Shown here: piece by piece, positions 1 to 5,628 of the stretch
Numbering within the stretch: position 1 is the first letter of the stretch
Layout of the letters: every line of letters starts with the position of its first letter
From: an uncultured Lysobacter sp.
GTDB taxonomy: Bacteria > Pseudomonadota > Gammaproteobacteria > Xanthomonadales > Xanthomonadaceae
Assembly (NCBI GenBank): GCA_946479915.1
Contig: CAMLHR010000095.1
Coordinates: 1 to 5,628 of the forward strand
DNA length: 5,628 nt
Direction of reading: 5' to 3'
Notes under the pieces: model-generated
Database searches by the model: none
What the model was told of the DNA's origin: nothing
Seen by the model: the letters and a program-made list of their open reading frames with translations, nothing else
Made by a program: the position numbers and the translations under genes

Positions 1-881
1 ACACCGGCTACACCGACCACAGCGACCGGGTCGGCAACCTGCTGCAGGGCTACGACTTCATCAGCGACACGCGCGTGGCCGGCGACGGCGGCGGCCGCGA
101 CGCCGATGCCCACGACCCGGGCGACTACTTCCGCAGGGACAACTCGAGCTGGCACGGCACCCACGTTGCCGGCACGGTCGCCGCGGTGGGCAACAACAAC
201 CACGGCGTCATCGGCGTGGCCTATGGCGCGAAGGTCGTGCCGGTCCGCGTGCTGGGCCGGGGCGGCGGCTACACCTCGGACATCGTGGACGGGATCACCT
301 GGGCGTCGGGCGGCAGCGTCTCCGGCGTCCCGGCGAACGCCAACCCGGCCGAGGTCATCAACATGTCCCTGGGCGGCAGCGGCGCCTGCTCGAGCACGTA
401 CCAGGCCGCGATCAACGGGGCGGTCGCGCGCGGCACGACCGTGGTGGTCGCCGCCGGCAACGACAACGCCGACGCCGCCGGCTTCACCCCGGCCAGCTGC
501 GGCAACGTCATTTCCGTCGCGGCGACCAACAAGTCCGGCACCCGCGCCAGCTACTCCAACTACGGCGCGAAGATCGACGTGGCCGCGCCGGGCGGCGACA
601 GCCCGGACTGCACCACGCTGATCGTGTCCACCGGCAACGCGGGCACCAGCGGGCCGTCCACCGAGAACTACACCTGCATGGCGGGCACCTCGATGGCCGC
701 CCCGCACGTGGCGGGCACCGTCGCGCTGATGCAGGCGGTGGCGGGCACGCCGCTGACACCGGCGCAGGTCGAGTCGGTCCTGAAGGCCACGCTGCGCGCG
801 TTCCCCGGCAGCAACGACAAGCCGATCGGCACCGGCATCGTGGACGCGGCCGCCGCCGTGTCCGCGGCGGCGACCTACTGA
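1..881 (+). CDS. Secreted S8 family (subtilisin-like) serine protease, 5' truncated by window edge
   Basis: The frame is open from base 3 with no start, so the N-terminal part (signal peptide, propeptide and catalytic Asp) lies upstream of the window; 292 residues are visible. The fragment carries the subtilase His motif HGTHVAGT (catalytic His codon 153-155), the oxyanion-hole Asn in VVVAAGND (codon 459-461) and the Ser motif GTSMAAPHVAG (catalytic Ser codon 690-692), so the visible part of the active site is intact. Four cysteines (fragment residues 129, 166, 203, 225) suggest two disulfides, as expected for an exported enzyme. The leading GYDFISD and the mature-domain pattern resemble extracellular proteases of Xanthomonas and Lysobacter. 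The protein stops directly after the last catalytic-domain helix (TGIVDAAAAVSAAATY), so no C-terminal PPC or P domain is present. It is expected to degrade extracellular protein for nutrition or predation; the substrate is unknown. The internal ATG at 75 is not the true start. A strong terminator follows, separating it from the receptor gene. Confidence 0.93.
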   Translation, partial: TGYTDHSDRVGNLLQGYDFISDTRVAGDGGGRDADAHDPGDYFRRDNSSWHGTHVAGTVAAVGNNNHGVIGVAYGAKVVPVRVLGRGGGYTSDIVDGITWASGGSVSGVPANANPAEVINMSLGGSGACSSTYQAAINGAVARGTTVVVAAGNDNADAAGFTPASCGNVISVAATNKSGTRASYSNYGAKIDVAAPGGDSPDCTTLIVSTGNAGTSGPSTENYTCMAGTSMAAPHVAGTVALMQAVAGTPLTPAQVESVLKATLRAFPGSNDKPIGTGIVDAAAAVSAAATY

Positions 882-909
882 CCGGCAAACCACGGCAAGT
901 GCGGCACCG

Positions 910-938
910 AACCCCGGCTCCGGCCGGGGTTTCCTTTT
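910..938 (+). terminator. Rho-independent terminator after the S8 protease gene
   Basis: Bases 910-918 (AACCCCGGC) pair perfectly with 923-931 (GCCGGGGTT), a 9-bp stem. The TCCG loop is closed by C-G, which fits the stable UNCG tetraloop class. A T-rich tail (TTTCCTTTT, 930-938) follows. It lies 29 bases after the protease stop on the coding strand. The two C residues interrupt the T tract, so some readthrough is possible. Confidence 0.85.
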
Positions 939-977
939 GGGGCCCGGCGCAGCGGCGCACCCGTGCCGGAGGCACCA

Positions 978-1006
978 TTCCCGGCCGTATGGCGTTGTGC
1001 TAGGGT
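978..1006 (+). promoter_or_regulatory. Candidate sigma-70-type promoter for the TonB receptor gene
   Basis: TAGGGT at 1001-1006 is preceded by TGC (998-1000), giving an extended -10 arrangement (TGn-TAnnnT). A poor -35 match, TTCCCG at 978-983, sits 17 bases upstream. If it is used, the transcript would start near 1013 and have a leader of about 100 bases. It is the best candidate between the protease terminator and the receptor start, but the match is weak. I see no Fur-box-like palindrome in 940-1116. Confidence 0.3.
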
Positions 1007-1103
1007 CGCGCCACGGTTGCTCCCGGCCGGTCCTTGCCGCGTCCCCCCCACGGCGGCAGGAATCCCGCGGAGTCATGGGCCGTCCACGCATGCTTTCCGG
1101 AAC

Positions 1104-1110
1104 AGGGGGA
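1104..1110 (+). promoter_or_regulatory. Ribosome binding site that fixes the receptor start at 1117
   Basis: AGGGGGA lies 6 bases before the ATG at 1117, an ideal spacing. In-frame ATGs at 1075 and 1090 are less well placed: GGAG at 1069-1072 is only two bases from 1075. Using them would also add an unnatural extension in front of a normal signal peptide. Confidence 0.7.
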
Positions 1111-1116
1111 CACCAA

Positions 1117-3759
1117 ATGTCGTTTGCCAGGCCTGGTCGCAAGTTGCTCGCTTCCGCCATCGTGGCGGCGCTGGCCTCGTTCGCGGCGACTTCGTTGCAC
1201 GCGCAGGAAGCGGAGGACGCGGCCGCCGCGACGGACGAGGAGCCCGTCACGCTGTCGACGATCGTGGTGACCGCGCAGAAGCGCGAGGAAGCACTGCAGG
1301 ACGTGCCGATCTCGGTCACCGCCCTGGACTGGCAGGTGTTGCAGGACACCGGCGTCAAGGACATCAAGGACCTGCAGGTCGTGGTCCCCGGCCTGACCGT
1401 CACCAGCACCCAGAACGAGGCCATCACCACCGCGCGCATCCGCGGCATCGGCACCGTCGGCGACAACGCCGGCCTGGAATCGTCGGTCGGCGTGGTGATC
1501 GACGGCGTGTACCGCCCGCGCAACAGCGTCGGCTTCGGCGACCTCGGCGAGATCGAGCGCATCGAGGTCCTCAAGGGCCCGCAGGGCACGGTGTTCGGCA
1601 AGAACACGTCCGCGGGCGTGATCAACGTCGTGACCCGCCGCCCGAGCTACATGCAGCGCGTGGAGGGCGAGGTCACCGCCGGCAACTACGGCGCGTTCGG
1701 CGTGTCGGGGTCCTACAACGACGCGATCTCGGACAACGCCGCGTTCCGCGTCTACGCCGCCAAGCGCGAGCGCGACGGCTGGATGGACGTGGTGACCGGC
1801 GACGGCCCGCGCCGCGAGACCGACGACTACGACCAGAACTACCACCTGGTGCGCGGCCAGCTGCTGGTCGAGCCCACCGACGCGGTGGACGTGCTGTTCA
1901 TCGCCGACTACACCAGTCGCGAGGAGAACTGCTGCACTGGCGTCCAGATCGTGACCGGCGGCACCGCGCCGTTGATCGACCTGCTCGGCGGTGGCGACGC
2001 GATCGCCATCCCCGCCGATCCGTTCGCCCGGACCGCGTACAGCAACCGCAGCACCGCGCAGGACATCAAGGACAAGGGCGTGTCGGCCCAGGTCGACTGG
2101 GACACGAACTGGTTCGGCGGCGCCACGCTGACGTCGATCACCGCGCACCGCGACTGGGAAGCCATCGCCGGCCTGGACTTCGACTTCACCACCGCCGACC
2201 TGATCTACCGCAACGCCGACCGCGACGAGTCGCTGACCGGCTTCGAGACCTTCAGCCAGGAGCTGCGGCTCACCGGCACGTCCGGCGCGATCGACTGGAT
2301 GGTCGGCGCGTTCTACGCGGACGAGGACCTGGACCGCAACGAGTCCTACCGCGTCGGCGCGGACTACGAGCCGTACGTCTCGACCCTGGTCGCGCAGATG
2401 GCGCTGGGCGCCATCGCCGAGCAGCTCGCGCCGTTCGCGCCGCTGGGCATTTCGGTGGACCTGTCGAACCCGGCGCTGTTCTTCTCCGAAGTCAGCGGCC
2501 AGCCGTTCGGGACCAACTTCGCCGGCCTGGCCGCGCTCGACCAGCACCGCCAGAACGCGCAGAGCCTGGCGTTCTTCACCAACAACACCTGGCACGCGAC
2601 CGACGCGCTCGACCTGACCGTCGGCCTGCGCTACACCCGCGAGGAAAAGGAACTGCTGTCCACCTACAGCAACCCGAACGGGAGCATCGGCTGCGGCGCG
2701 ACGCTGGCGAACCCGGCCGCGCGCGTGGGTGCCGCGCTGGCGGGACGGATCCAGGGCTGGGCGTTCCTGCCGCCGGACGTGCAGGCGGCACTGATCGCCG
2801 CGGCCGCCCCGCAGATCGCCGGCTACATGTGCCTGCCGTGGGCCAACGCGATGCACGACGGGCGCACCAGCGACCAGGAGCGCACCGAGAGCGAGTGGTC
2901 CGGCACGCTCAAGGCGGCCTACCGCTTCAACGACAACATCATGGGGTACGTGTCGGGCGCGCGCGGCTACAAGGCGGGCGGCTTCAACCTCGACCGCGTG
3001 CAGTCGTCCGACGGCCTGTCCAGCGGCGGCGCCGGCATCCTGCCGGTCATGGACACGTCGTTCCCGGGCGAGTTCGTCAACAGCTTCGAGCTGGGCGCCA
3101 AGACGACCTGGGCCGACGGCAACCTGCTGCTCAACGCGACCCTGTTCCACCAGACCTACGAGGACTTCCAGCTCAACAGCTTCCTGGGCACCAGCTTCGT
3201 GGTGCGCTCGATCCCGGAGGTCGTGTCGAAGGGCGTGGACACCGAGATCCTCTGGCAGCCGGCGGCCGTGGACGGCCTGATGCTGCAGGGCGGCCTGATG
3301 TACGCCGACACCCGCTATTCCGACAGCATCCCCGGCGGCGACTTCGCGTTCCCCGGCCAGATGTACAAGCTGCCGGGCAGCCGCGTGAGCTTCGCGCCGT
3401 ACTGGTCGGGTTCGCTCGCGGCCACCTACGAGTGGGACATCGGCAGCGACCTCGTCGGCCGGTTCAACGTGGGCGGCAAGTACATGTCCGACTTCAACAC
3501 CGGTTCGGACCTGGATGCCGAGAAGCACCAGGACGCGTACTCGGTGGTGAACGCGCGGCTGGTGCTGGGCGCGCGCGACAACCGCTGGGCCGTCGAGCTG
3601 TGGGGCACGAACGTGTTCGACGAGGAGTACGTCCAGGTCGGGTTCGACGGGCCGATCCAGGCCGTCGGTTCGCCGGAGCCGGGCGACCCGCTCAACACGT
3701 ACAACGCGTTCCTCGGCGCGCCGGCCATGTACGGCGTGACCTTCCGCGTCGCGTACTGA
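1117..3759 (+). CDS. TonB-dependent outer-membrane receptor, substrate unknown
   Basis: This 880-residue protein should import a scarce ligand (siderophore, haem, vitamin, glycan or other) across the outer membrane using TonB-ExbBD energy. Residues 1-29 form a signal peptide (basic RPGRK, then a hydrophobic Ala-rich stretch, probable cut after LHA). A TonB-box-like segment, TLSTIVVTA, lies at 45-53. The plug domain spans about 58-175 and shows DVPISVTAL, ARIRGIG, GVVIDGVY, IERIEVLKGPQGTVFGKN and GVINVVTRRP. The beta-barrel fills the rest and ends in the typical aromatic terminus (MYGVTFRVAY). The length is normal for the family. The closest style is the VVTAQKREE...LQDVPISV group common in sphingomonads, Caulobacter and xanthomonads, whose substrates are mostly unassigned. 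Two Ala-rich, possibly helical segments (about 420-446 and 535-570) sit in likely extracellular loops; C526 and C572 flank the second, and a Cys-Cys pair is at 272-273. No sensor, sigma or periplasmic partner gene is nearby, so the substrate cannot be inferred from context. No terminator separates it from pncC. Confidence 0.95.
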   Translation: MSFARPGRKLLASAIVAALASFAATSLHAQEAEDAAAATDEEPVTLSTIVVTAQKREEALQDVPISVTALDWQVLQDTGVKDIKDLQVVVPGLTVTSTQNEAITTARIRGIGTVGDNAGLESSVGVVIDGVYRPRNSVGFGDLGEIERIEVLKGPQGTVFGKNTSAGVINVVTRRPSYMQRVEGEVTAGNYGAFGVSGSYNDAISDNAAFRVYAAKRERDGWMDVVTGDGPRRETDDYDQNYHLVRGQLLVEPTDAVDVLFIADYTSREENCCTGVQIVTGGTAPLIDLLGGGDAIAIPADPFARTAYSNRSTAQDIKDKGVSAQVDWDTNWFGGATLTSITAHRDWEAIAGLDFDFTTADLIYRNADRDESLTGFETFSQELRLTGTSGAIDWMVGAFYADEDLDRNESYRVGADYEPYVSTLVAQMALGAIAEQLAPFAPLGISVDLSNPALFFSEVSGQPFGTNFAGLAALDQHRQNAQSLAFFTNNTWHATDALDLTVGLRYTREEKELLSTYSNPNGSIGCGATLANPAARVGAALAGRIQGWAFLPPDVQAALIAAAAPQIAGYMCLPWANAMHDGRTSDQERTESEWSGTLKAAYRFNDNIMGYVSGARGYKAGGFNLDRVQSSDGLSSGGAGILPVMDTSFPGEFVNSFELGAKTTWADGNLLLNATLFHQTYEDFQLNSFLGTSFVVRSIPEVVSKGVDTEILWQPAAVDGLMLQGGLMYADTRYSDSIPGGDFAFPGQMYKLPGSRVSFAPYWSGSLAATYEWDIGSDLVGRFNVGGKYMSDFNTGSDLDAEKHQDAYSVVNARLVLGARDNRWAVELWGTNVFDEEYVQVGFDGPIQAVGSPEPGDPLNTYNAFLGAPAMYGVTFRVAY

Positions 3760-3762
3760 CCG

Positions 3763-4263
3763 GTGTCCATCCCGGACGATGACGCGTTGCACGCCGCCGC
3801 CGCCCGCCTGGGCGACCGGCTGCGCGCGACGCGCCACGTCCTGGTGACGGCGGAGAGCTGCACGGGCGGCTGGATCGCGAAGGCGGTCACCGACGTGCCC
3901 GGCAGCTCGGAGTGGTTCGACTGCGGGATGGCCGCGTACAGCTACGAGGCCAAGCAGGCGATGCTCGGGGTCAACCCGCGCACGCTCGAGGTGCACGGCG
4001 CGGTGAGCCGCGAGTGCGTGGTGGAGATGGTGTCCGGCGCGCTGGTGCATTCCGGCGCCAGCCTGGCCGTCGCGGTCACGGGGATCGCCGGTCCGGGTGG
4101 GGGCACCGCGGACAAGCCGGTCGGCACCGTCTGGATCGCCTGGAAGCGCCGCGGCGGCTACCCCCGCGCGGAGGTCTTCCACTTCGCCGGCGACCGCGAG
4201 GCCGTCCGCCGCCAGACCGTCGCCGCCGCCCTCCACGGCCTCGAACAGGGCGCCGCGGCCTGA
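3763..4263 (+). CDS. pncC: Nicotinamide-nucleotide amidohydrolase, stand-alone CinA C-terminal domain (PncC type)
   Basis: PncC hydrolyses nicotinamide mononucleotide (NMN) to nicotinate mononucleotide and ammonia in the cytoplasm, returning it to NAD synthesis. At 166 residues it matches the usual length of single-domain PncC/YgaD proteins and lacks the N-terminal MoeA-like domain of full-length CinA. The family signature VTAESCTGGWIA spans about residues 28-39, with Ser32 in the expected nucleophile position. Further family motifs are DVPGSSEWFDCGMAAYS, GAVSRECVVEM and AVTGIAGPGGGTADKPVGTVWIAW. The start is GTG at 3763; no ATG in this frame fits. No clear Shine-Dalgarno is visible, and the start is three bases after the receptor stop, so translation may depend on ribosomes finishing the receptor. 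NMN is released by NAD-dependent DNA ligase, and cinA/pncC genes are known neighbours of recA in several proteobacteria (ygaD-recA in E. coli). It is sometimes named competence/damage-inducible protein, a name taken from Gram-positive CinA that need not describe its role here. Confidence 0.93.
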   Translation: MSIPDDDALHAAAARLGDRLRATRHVLVTAESCTGGWIAKAVTDVPGSSEWFDCGMAAYSYEAKQAMLGVNPRTLEVHGAVSRECVVEMVSGALVHSGASLAVAVTGIAGPGGGTADKPVGTVWIAWKRRGGYPRAEVFHFAGDREAVRRQTVAAALHGLEQGAAA

Positions 4264-4267
4264 CCCG

Positions 4268-4305
4268 TTGACGCTCCCCGGGTGTTAGTAGTATTACTAC
4301 TAACC
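4268..4305 (+). promoter_or_regulatory. lexA promoter overlapping the LexA operator
   Basis: TTGACG at 4268-4273 matches five of six bases of the sigma-70 -35 consensus. A -10-like TATTAC at 4292-4297 lies 18 bases downstream, inside the palindrome; TAGTAT at 4289-4294 is an alternative with a short 15-base spacer. Either predicts transcription starting at about 4301-4306, at or just before the lexA ATG at 4306. LexA bound to the operator would cover the -10 element and the start point, which suits autorepression. The -35 begins four bases after the pncC stop. Confidence 0.7.
4284..4304 (+). promoter_or_regulatory. LexA operator (SOS box of Xanthomonadales type)
   Basis: Half-site GTTAGTAGTA (4284-4293), central T (4294) and half-site TACTACTAAC (4295-4304) form a perfect 21-bp palindrome. 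Its 19-bp core equals, on one strand or the other, the LexA box recalled for Xanthomonas (TTAGTAGTAATACTACTAA) and fits the TTAG-N6-TACTA motif described for Xylella. It is also a conspicuous AT-rich island in GC-rich surroundings. It is unlike the E. coli CTGT-N8-ACAG box, in line with the different recognition helix of this LexA. It ends one base before the lexA start codon. Confidence 0.95.
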
Positions 4306-5010
4306 ATGGACGTCACCGACACCCAGCGCCAGATCCTCGCCCTCATCGCCGACGGCCTCGCGCGGGAGGGCATGCCCCCGTCCCAGGCGGAAATCGCCCG
4401 TGCCATGGGCTTTTCCGGCGTGCGCGCCGCCCAGTACCACCTCGAGGCCCTCGAGCAGGCCGGCGCGATCCGCCGGGCGCCGGGCAAGGCGCGCGGCATC
4501 CGGCTCCTGGTGCCGGTCGAGGCCCTGCATGGCGAGCCGGACCTGTTCGAGGCGCCCGCGGACGCGGACGTCGAACAGGCCGCGCCCCGCGCCGACGACG
4601 ACGCGGCGCTGCGCCTGCCGGTGCTCGGCCGCGTCGCGGCGGGCGCGCCGATCGGCGCAGGGACCGACCTCGGCGCGGAGGACTTCGTGCTGATCGACCG
4701 GGTGTTCTTCTCGCCGTCGCCGGACTACCTGCTCAAGGTCAAGGGCGACTCGATGCGGGAGGAGGGGATCTTCGATGGCGACCTGATCGGCGTGCACCGC
4801 ACGAACGACGCGCGCTCCGGCCAGATCGTGGTCGCGCGCATCGACGACGAGATCACCGTGAAGCTGCTCAAGCGCGGCGCGGACCGCATCCGGCTGCTGC
4901 CGCGCAATCCGGACTACGCGCCGATCGAGGTCGCGCCCGGCCAGGACTTCGCGATCGAGGGGCTGTACTGCGGGCTCGTGCGGCCCAACCCCGGGCGCGT
5001 CGGCCGGTGA
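4306..5010 (+). CDS. lexA: LexA, SOS-response repressor and self-cleaving peptidase (S24)
   Basis: LexA represses DNA-damage genes until RecA-ssDNA filaments trigger its self-cleavage. The protein has 234 residues. The N-terminal winged helix-turn-helix spans about 1-68 (PPSQAEIARAMGF, then recognition region GVRAAQYHLEALEQAG, close to Xanthomonas LexA and unlike E. coli). A linker covers about 69-102, and the S24 peptidase domain follows. The cleavage site is Ala112-Gly113 in GRVAAGAPIG; the catalytic pair is Ser149 (KGDSM) and Lys186 (EITVKLLKR), so it should be fully inducible. E. coli LexA has 202 residues and is cut at 84-85, so the extra length lies mainly in the linker, which is acidic (ten Asp/Glu between 72 and 99). 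The ATG at 4306 is chosen because MDVTDTQ aligns with known Xanthomonas N-termini; the upstream in-frame GTG at 4282 would translate the operator. No Shine-Dalgarno precedes the ATG. It is autoregulated through the operator just upstream and lies 172 bases before recA on the same strand. Confidence 0.97.
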   Translation: MDVTDTQRQILALIADGLAREGMPPSQAEIARAMGFSGVRAAQYHLEALEQAGAIRRAPGKARGIRLLVPVEALHGEPDLFEAPADADVEQAAPRADDDAALRLPVLGRVAAGAPIGAGTDLGAEDFVLIDRVFFSPSPDYLLKVKGDSMREEGIFDGDLIGVHRTNDARSGQIVVARIDDEITVKLLKRGADRIRLLPRNPDYAPIEVAPGQDFAIEGLYCGLVRPNPGRVGR

Positions 5011-5118
5011 CAGCCGTGCCGGCCCGGCAATCCCCGACGGCGCGGTGCGCGCCCGCCCGCTGCCCGGTGCCGTTCGTCGTCCGTAACGTTCCTGGCGTCG
5101 CAGTCTCAGCCTGCGCGA

Positions 5119-5170
5119 CCTGCCCCCGATAGCCTTCCCTCCAACGCCTCACCCCCTTCCCATTCCCATC
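5119..5170 (+). other. C-rich, G-poor recA leader (possible Rho-loading or unstructured leader)
   Basis: By hand count these 52 bases hold 30 C, 11 T, 7 A and only 4 G, in contrast to the surrounding sequence, where G and C are balanced. Such C>G stretches are the hallmark of Rho utilisation sites and of weakly structured leaders. The stretch ends directly at the recA ribosome binding site. The composition is observed; the function is inferred. Confidence 0.35.
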
Positions 5171-5175
5171 AAGGA
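5171..5175 (+). promoter_or_regulatory. recA ribosome binding site
   Basis: AAGGA lies 7 bases before the recA ATG at 5183, a normal spacing. It supports this start, and the resulting N-terminus [13 protein letters not shown] is typical of RecA. Confidence 0.8.
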
Positions 5176-5182
5176 CACCGCC

Positions 5183-5628
<446 letters not shown>

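Larger units (their letters stand above)
5011..5182 (+). other. lexA-recA intergenic spacer without LexA box or clear terminator
   Basis: This 172-base spacer shows no TTAG...CTAA-type operator. A short GC hairpin (TGCC 5017-5020 with GGCA 5026-5029, loop GGCCC) just after lexA lacks a T tract and is not a convincing terminator. I find no good -35/-10 pair; TAACGT (5084-5089) and GATAGC (5128-5133) are only poor -10 candidates without matching -35 elements. Transcription from lexA probably continues into recA, possibly with a weak constitutive recA promoter that I cannot pinpoint. No small ORF with a ribosome binding site is evident. Confidence 0.55.

Noticed and set aside
937..1116. Upstream extension of the receptor reading frame (starts at 937, 1075 or 1090)
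   Set aside because: The start at 937 lies inside the protease terminator. The others place residues before a complete signal peptide and have poorly spaced ribosome binding sites compared with the one for 1117.
963..3782. A 939-codon + strand frame overlapping the receptor gene
   Set aside because: It is an R/G/P/H-rich shadow frame of the receptor with no domain signature, signal peptide or ribosome binding site.
1000..4236. A 1078-codon open frame on the minus strand spanning the receptor and pncC
   Set aside because: It is antisense to two clearly real genes that share one frame, so high GC and third-position bias keep the opposite frame open across both. Its product is an R/A/V/G/H-rich low-complexity string with no recognisable domain.
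4285..4303. TAG/TAC triplet run as a microsatellite or repeat unit
   Set aside because: It is fully explained as the dyad-symmetric LexA operator upstream of lexA.
4282..4305. A GTG start for lexA at 4282
   Set aside because: It would translate the LexA operator into an unnatural leader (MLVVLLLT) and lacks a ribosome binding site; known LexA proteins begin at the MD(L/V)TDTQ position.
5017..5029. GC hairpin after lexA as a terminator
   Set aside because: It has only a 4-bp stem around a 5-base loop, with no T tract downstream; such short GC palindromes are common at this base composition.
5084..5133. Own recA promoter using TAACGT (5084) or GATAGC (5128)
   Set aside because: Neither has an acceptable -35 at 16-18 bases, so I cannot support a specific promoter.

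Overview
The window is very GC-rich with strong G/C at third codon positions, and looks chromosomal. The gene order pncC (cinA C-terminal type) - lexA - recA, the close match of LexA to Xanthomonas-type LexA, and a TTAG...CTAA operator instead of the enterobacterial CTG-type SOS box all point to a gammaproteobacterium of the Xanthomonadaceae (Lysobacter, Luteimonas, Thermomonas or Xanthomonas relatives). This is inferred from remembered family features, not from a search.

Layout, all on the + strand. (1) 1-881: 3' part of a secreted subtilisin-like (S8) serine protease, ended by a strong hairpin terminator at 910-938. (2) 882-1116: intergenic, holding that terminator, a weak candidate promoter near 978-1006 and a good ribosome binding site at 1104-1110. 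(3) 1117-3759: a complete TonB-dependent outer-membrane receptor of unknown substrate. (4) 3763-4263: stand-alone PncC-type nicotinamide-nucleotide amidohydrolase, starting at GTG three bases after the receptor stop and in the same frame. (5) 4264-4305: a compact control region with a TTGACG -35 element and a 21-bp perfect palindrome that is the LexA operator; it ends one base before the lexA ATG. (6) 4306-5010: lexA, with an unusually long acidic linker. (7) 5011-5182: lexA-recA spacer with no LexA box, ending in a C-rich, G-poor leader. (8) 5183-5628: 5' part of recA, cut by the window edge.

The right half is the SOS control module. RecA filaments on single-stranded DNA stimulate LexA self-cleavage at Ala112-Gly113, which frees the operator at 4284-4304 and raises lexA transcription. 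Because recA has no visible operator of its own, its SOS induction here most likely depends on transcription from the lexA promoter. PncC recycles NMN, which is released by NAD-dependent DNA ligase; this may explain why it commonly lies near recA. The left half (protease, TonB receptor) is envelope and nutrient-acquisition machinery with no evident functional tie to SOS.

I see no mobile element, CRISPR array, tRNA, rRNA or clearly new multi-gene system. The most interesting feature is the compression of the lexA promoter, operator and start codon into about 40 bases, which predicts a leaderless or nearly leaderless lexA mRNA.
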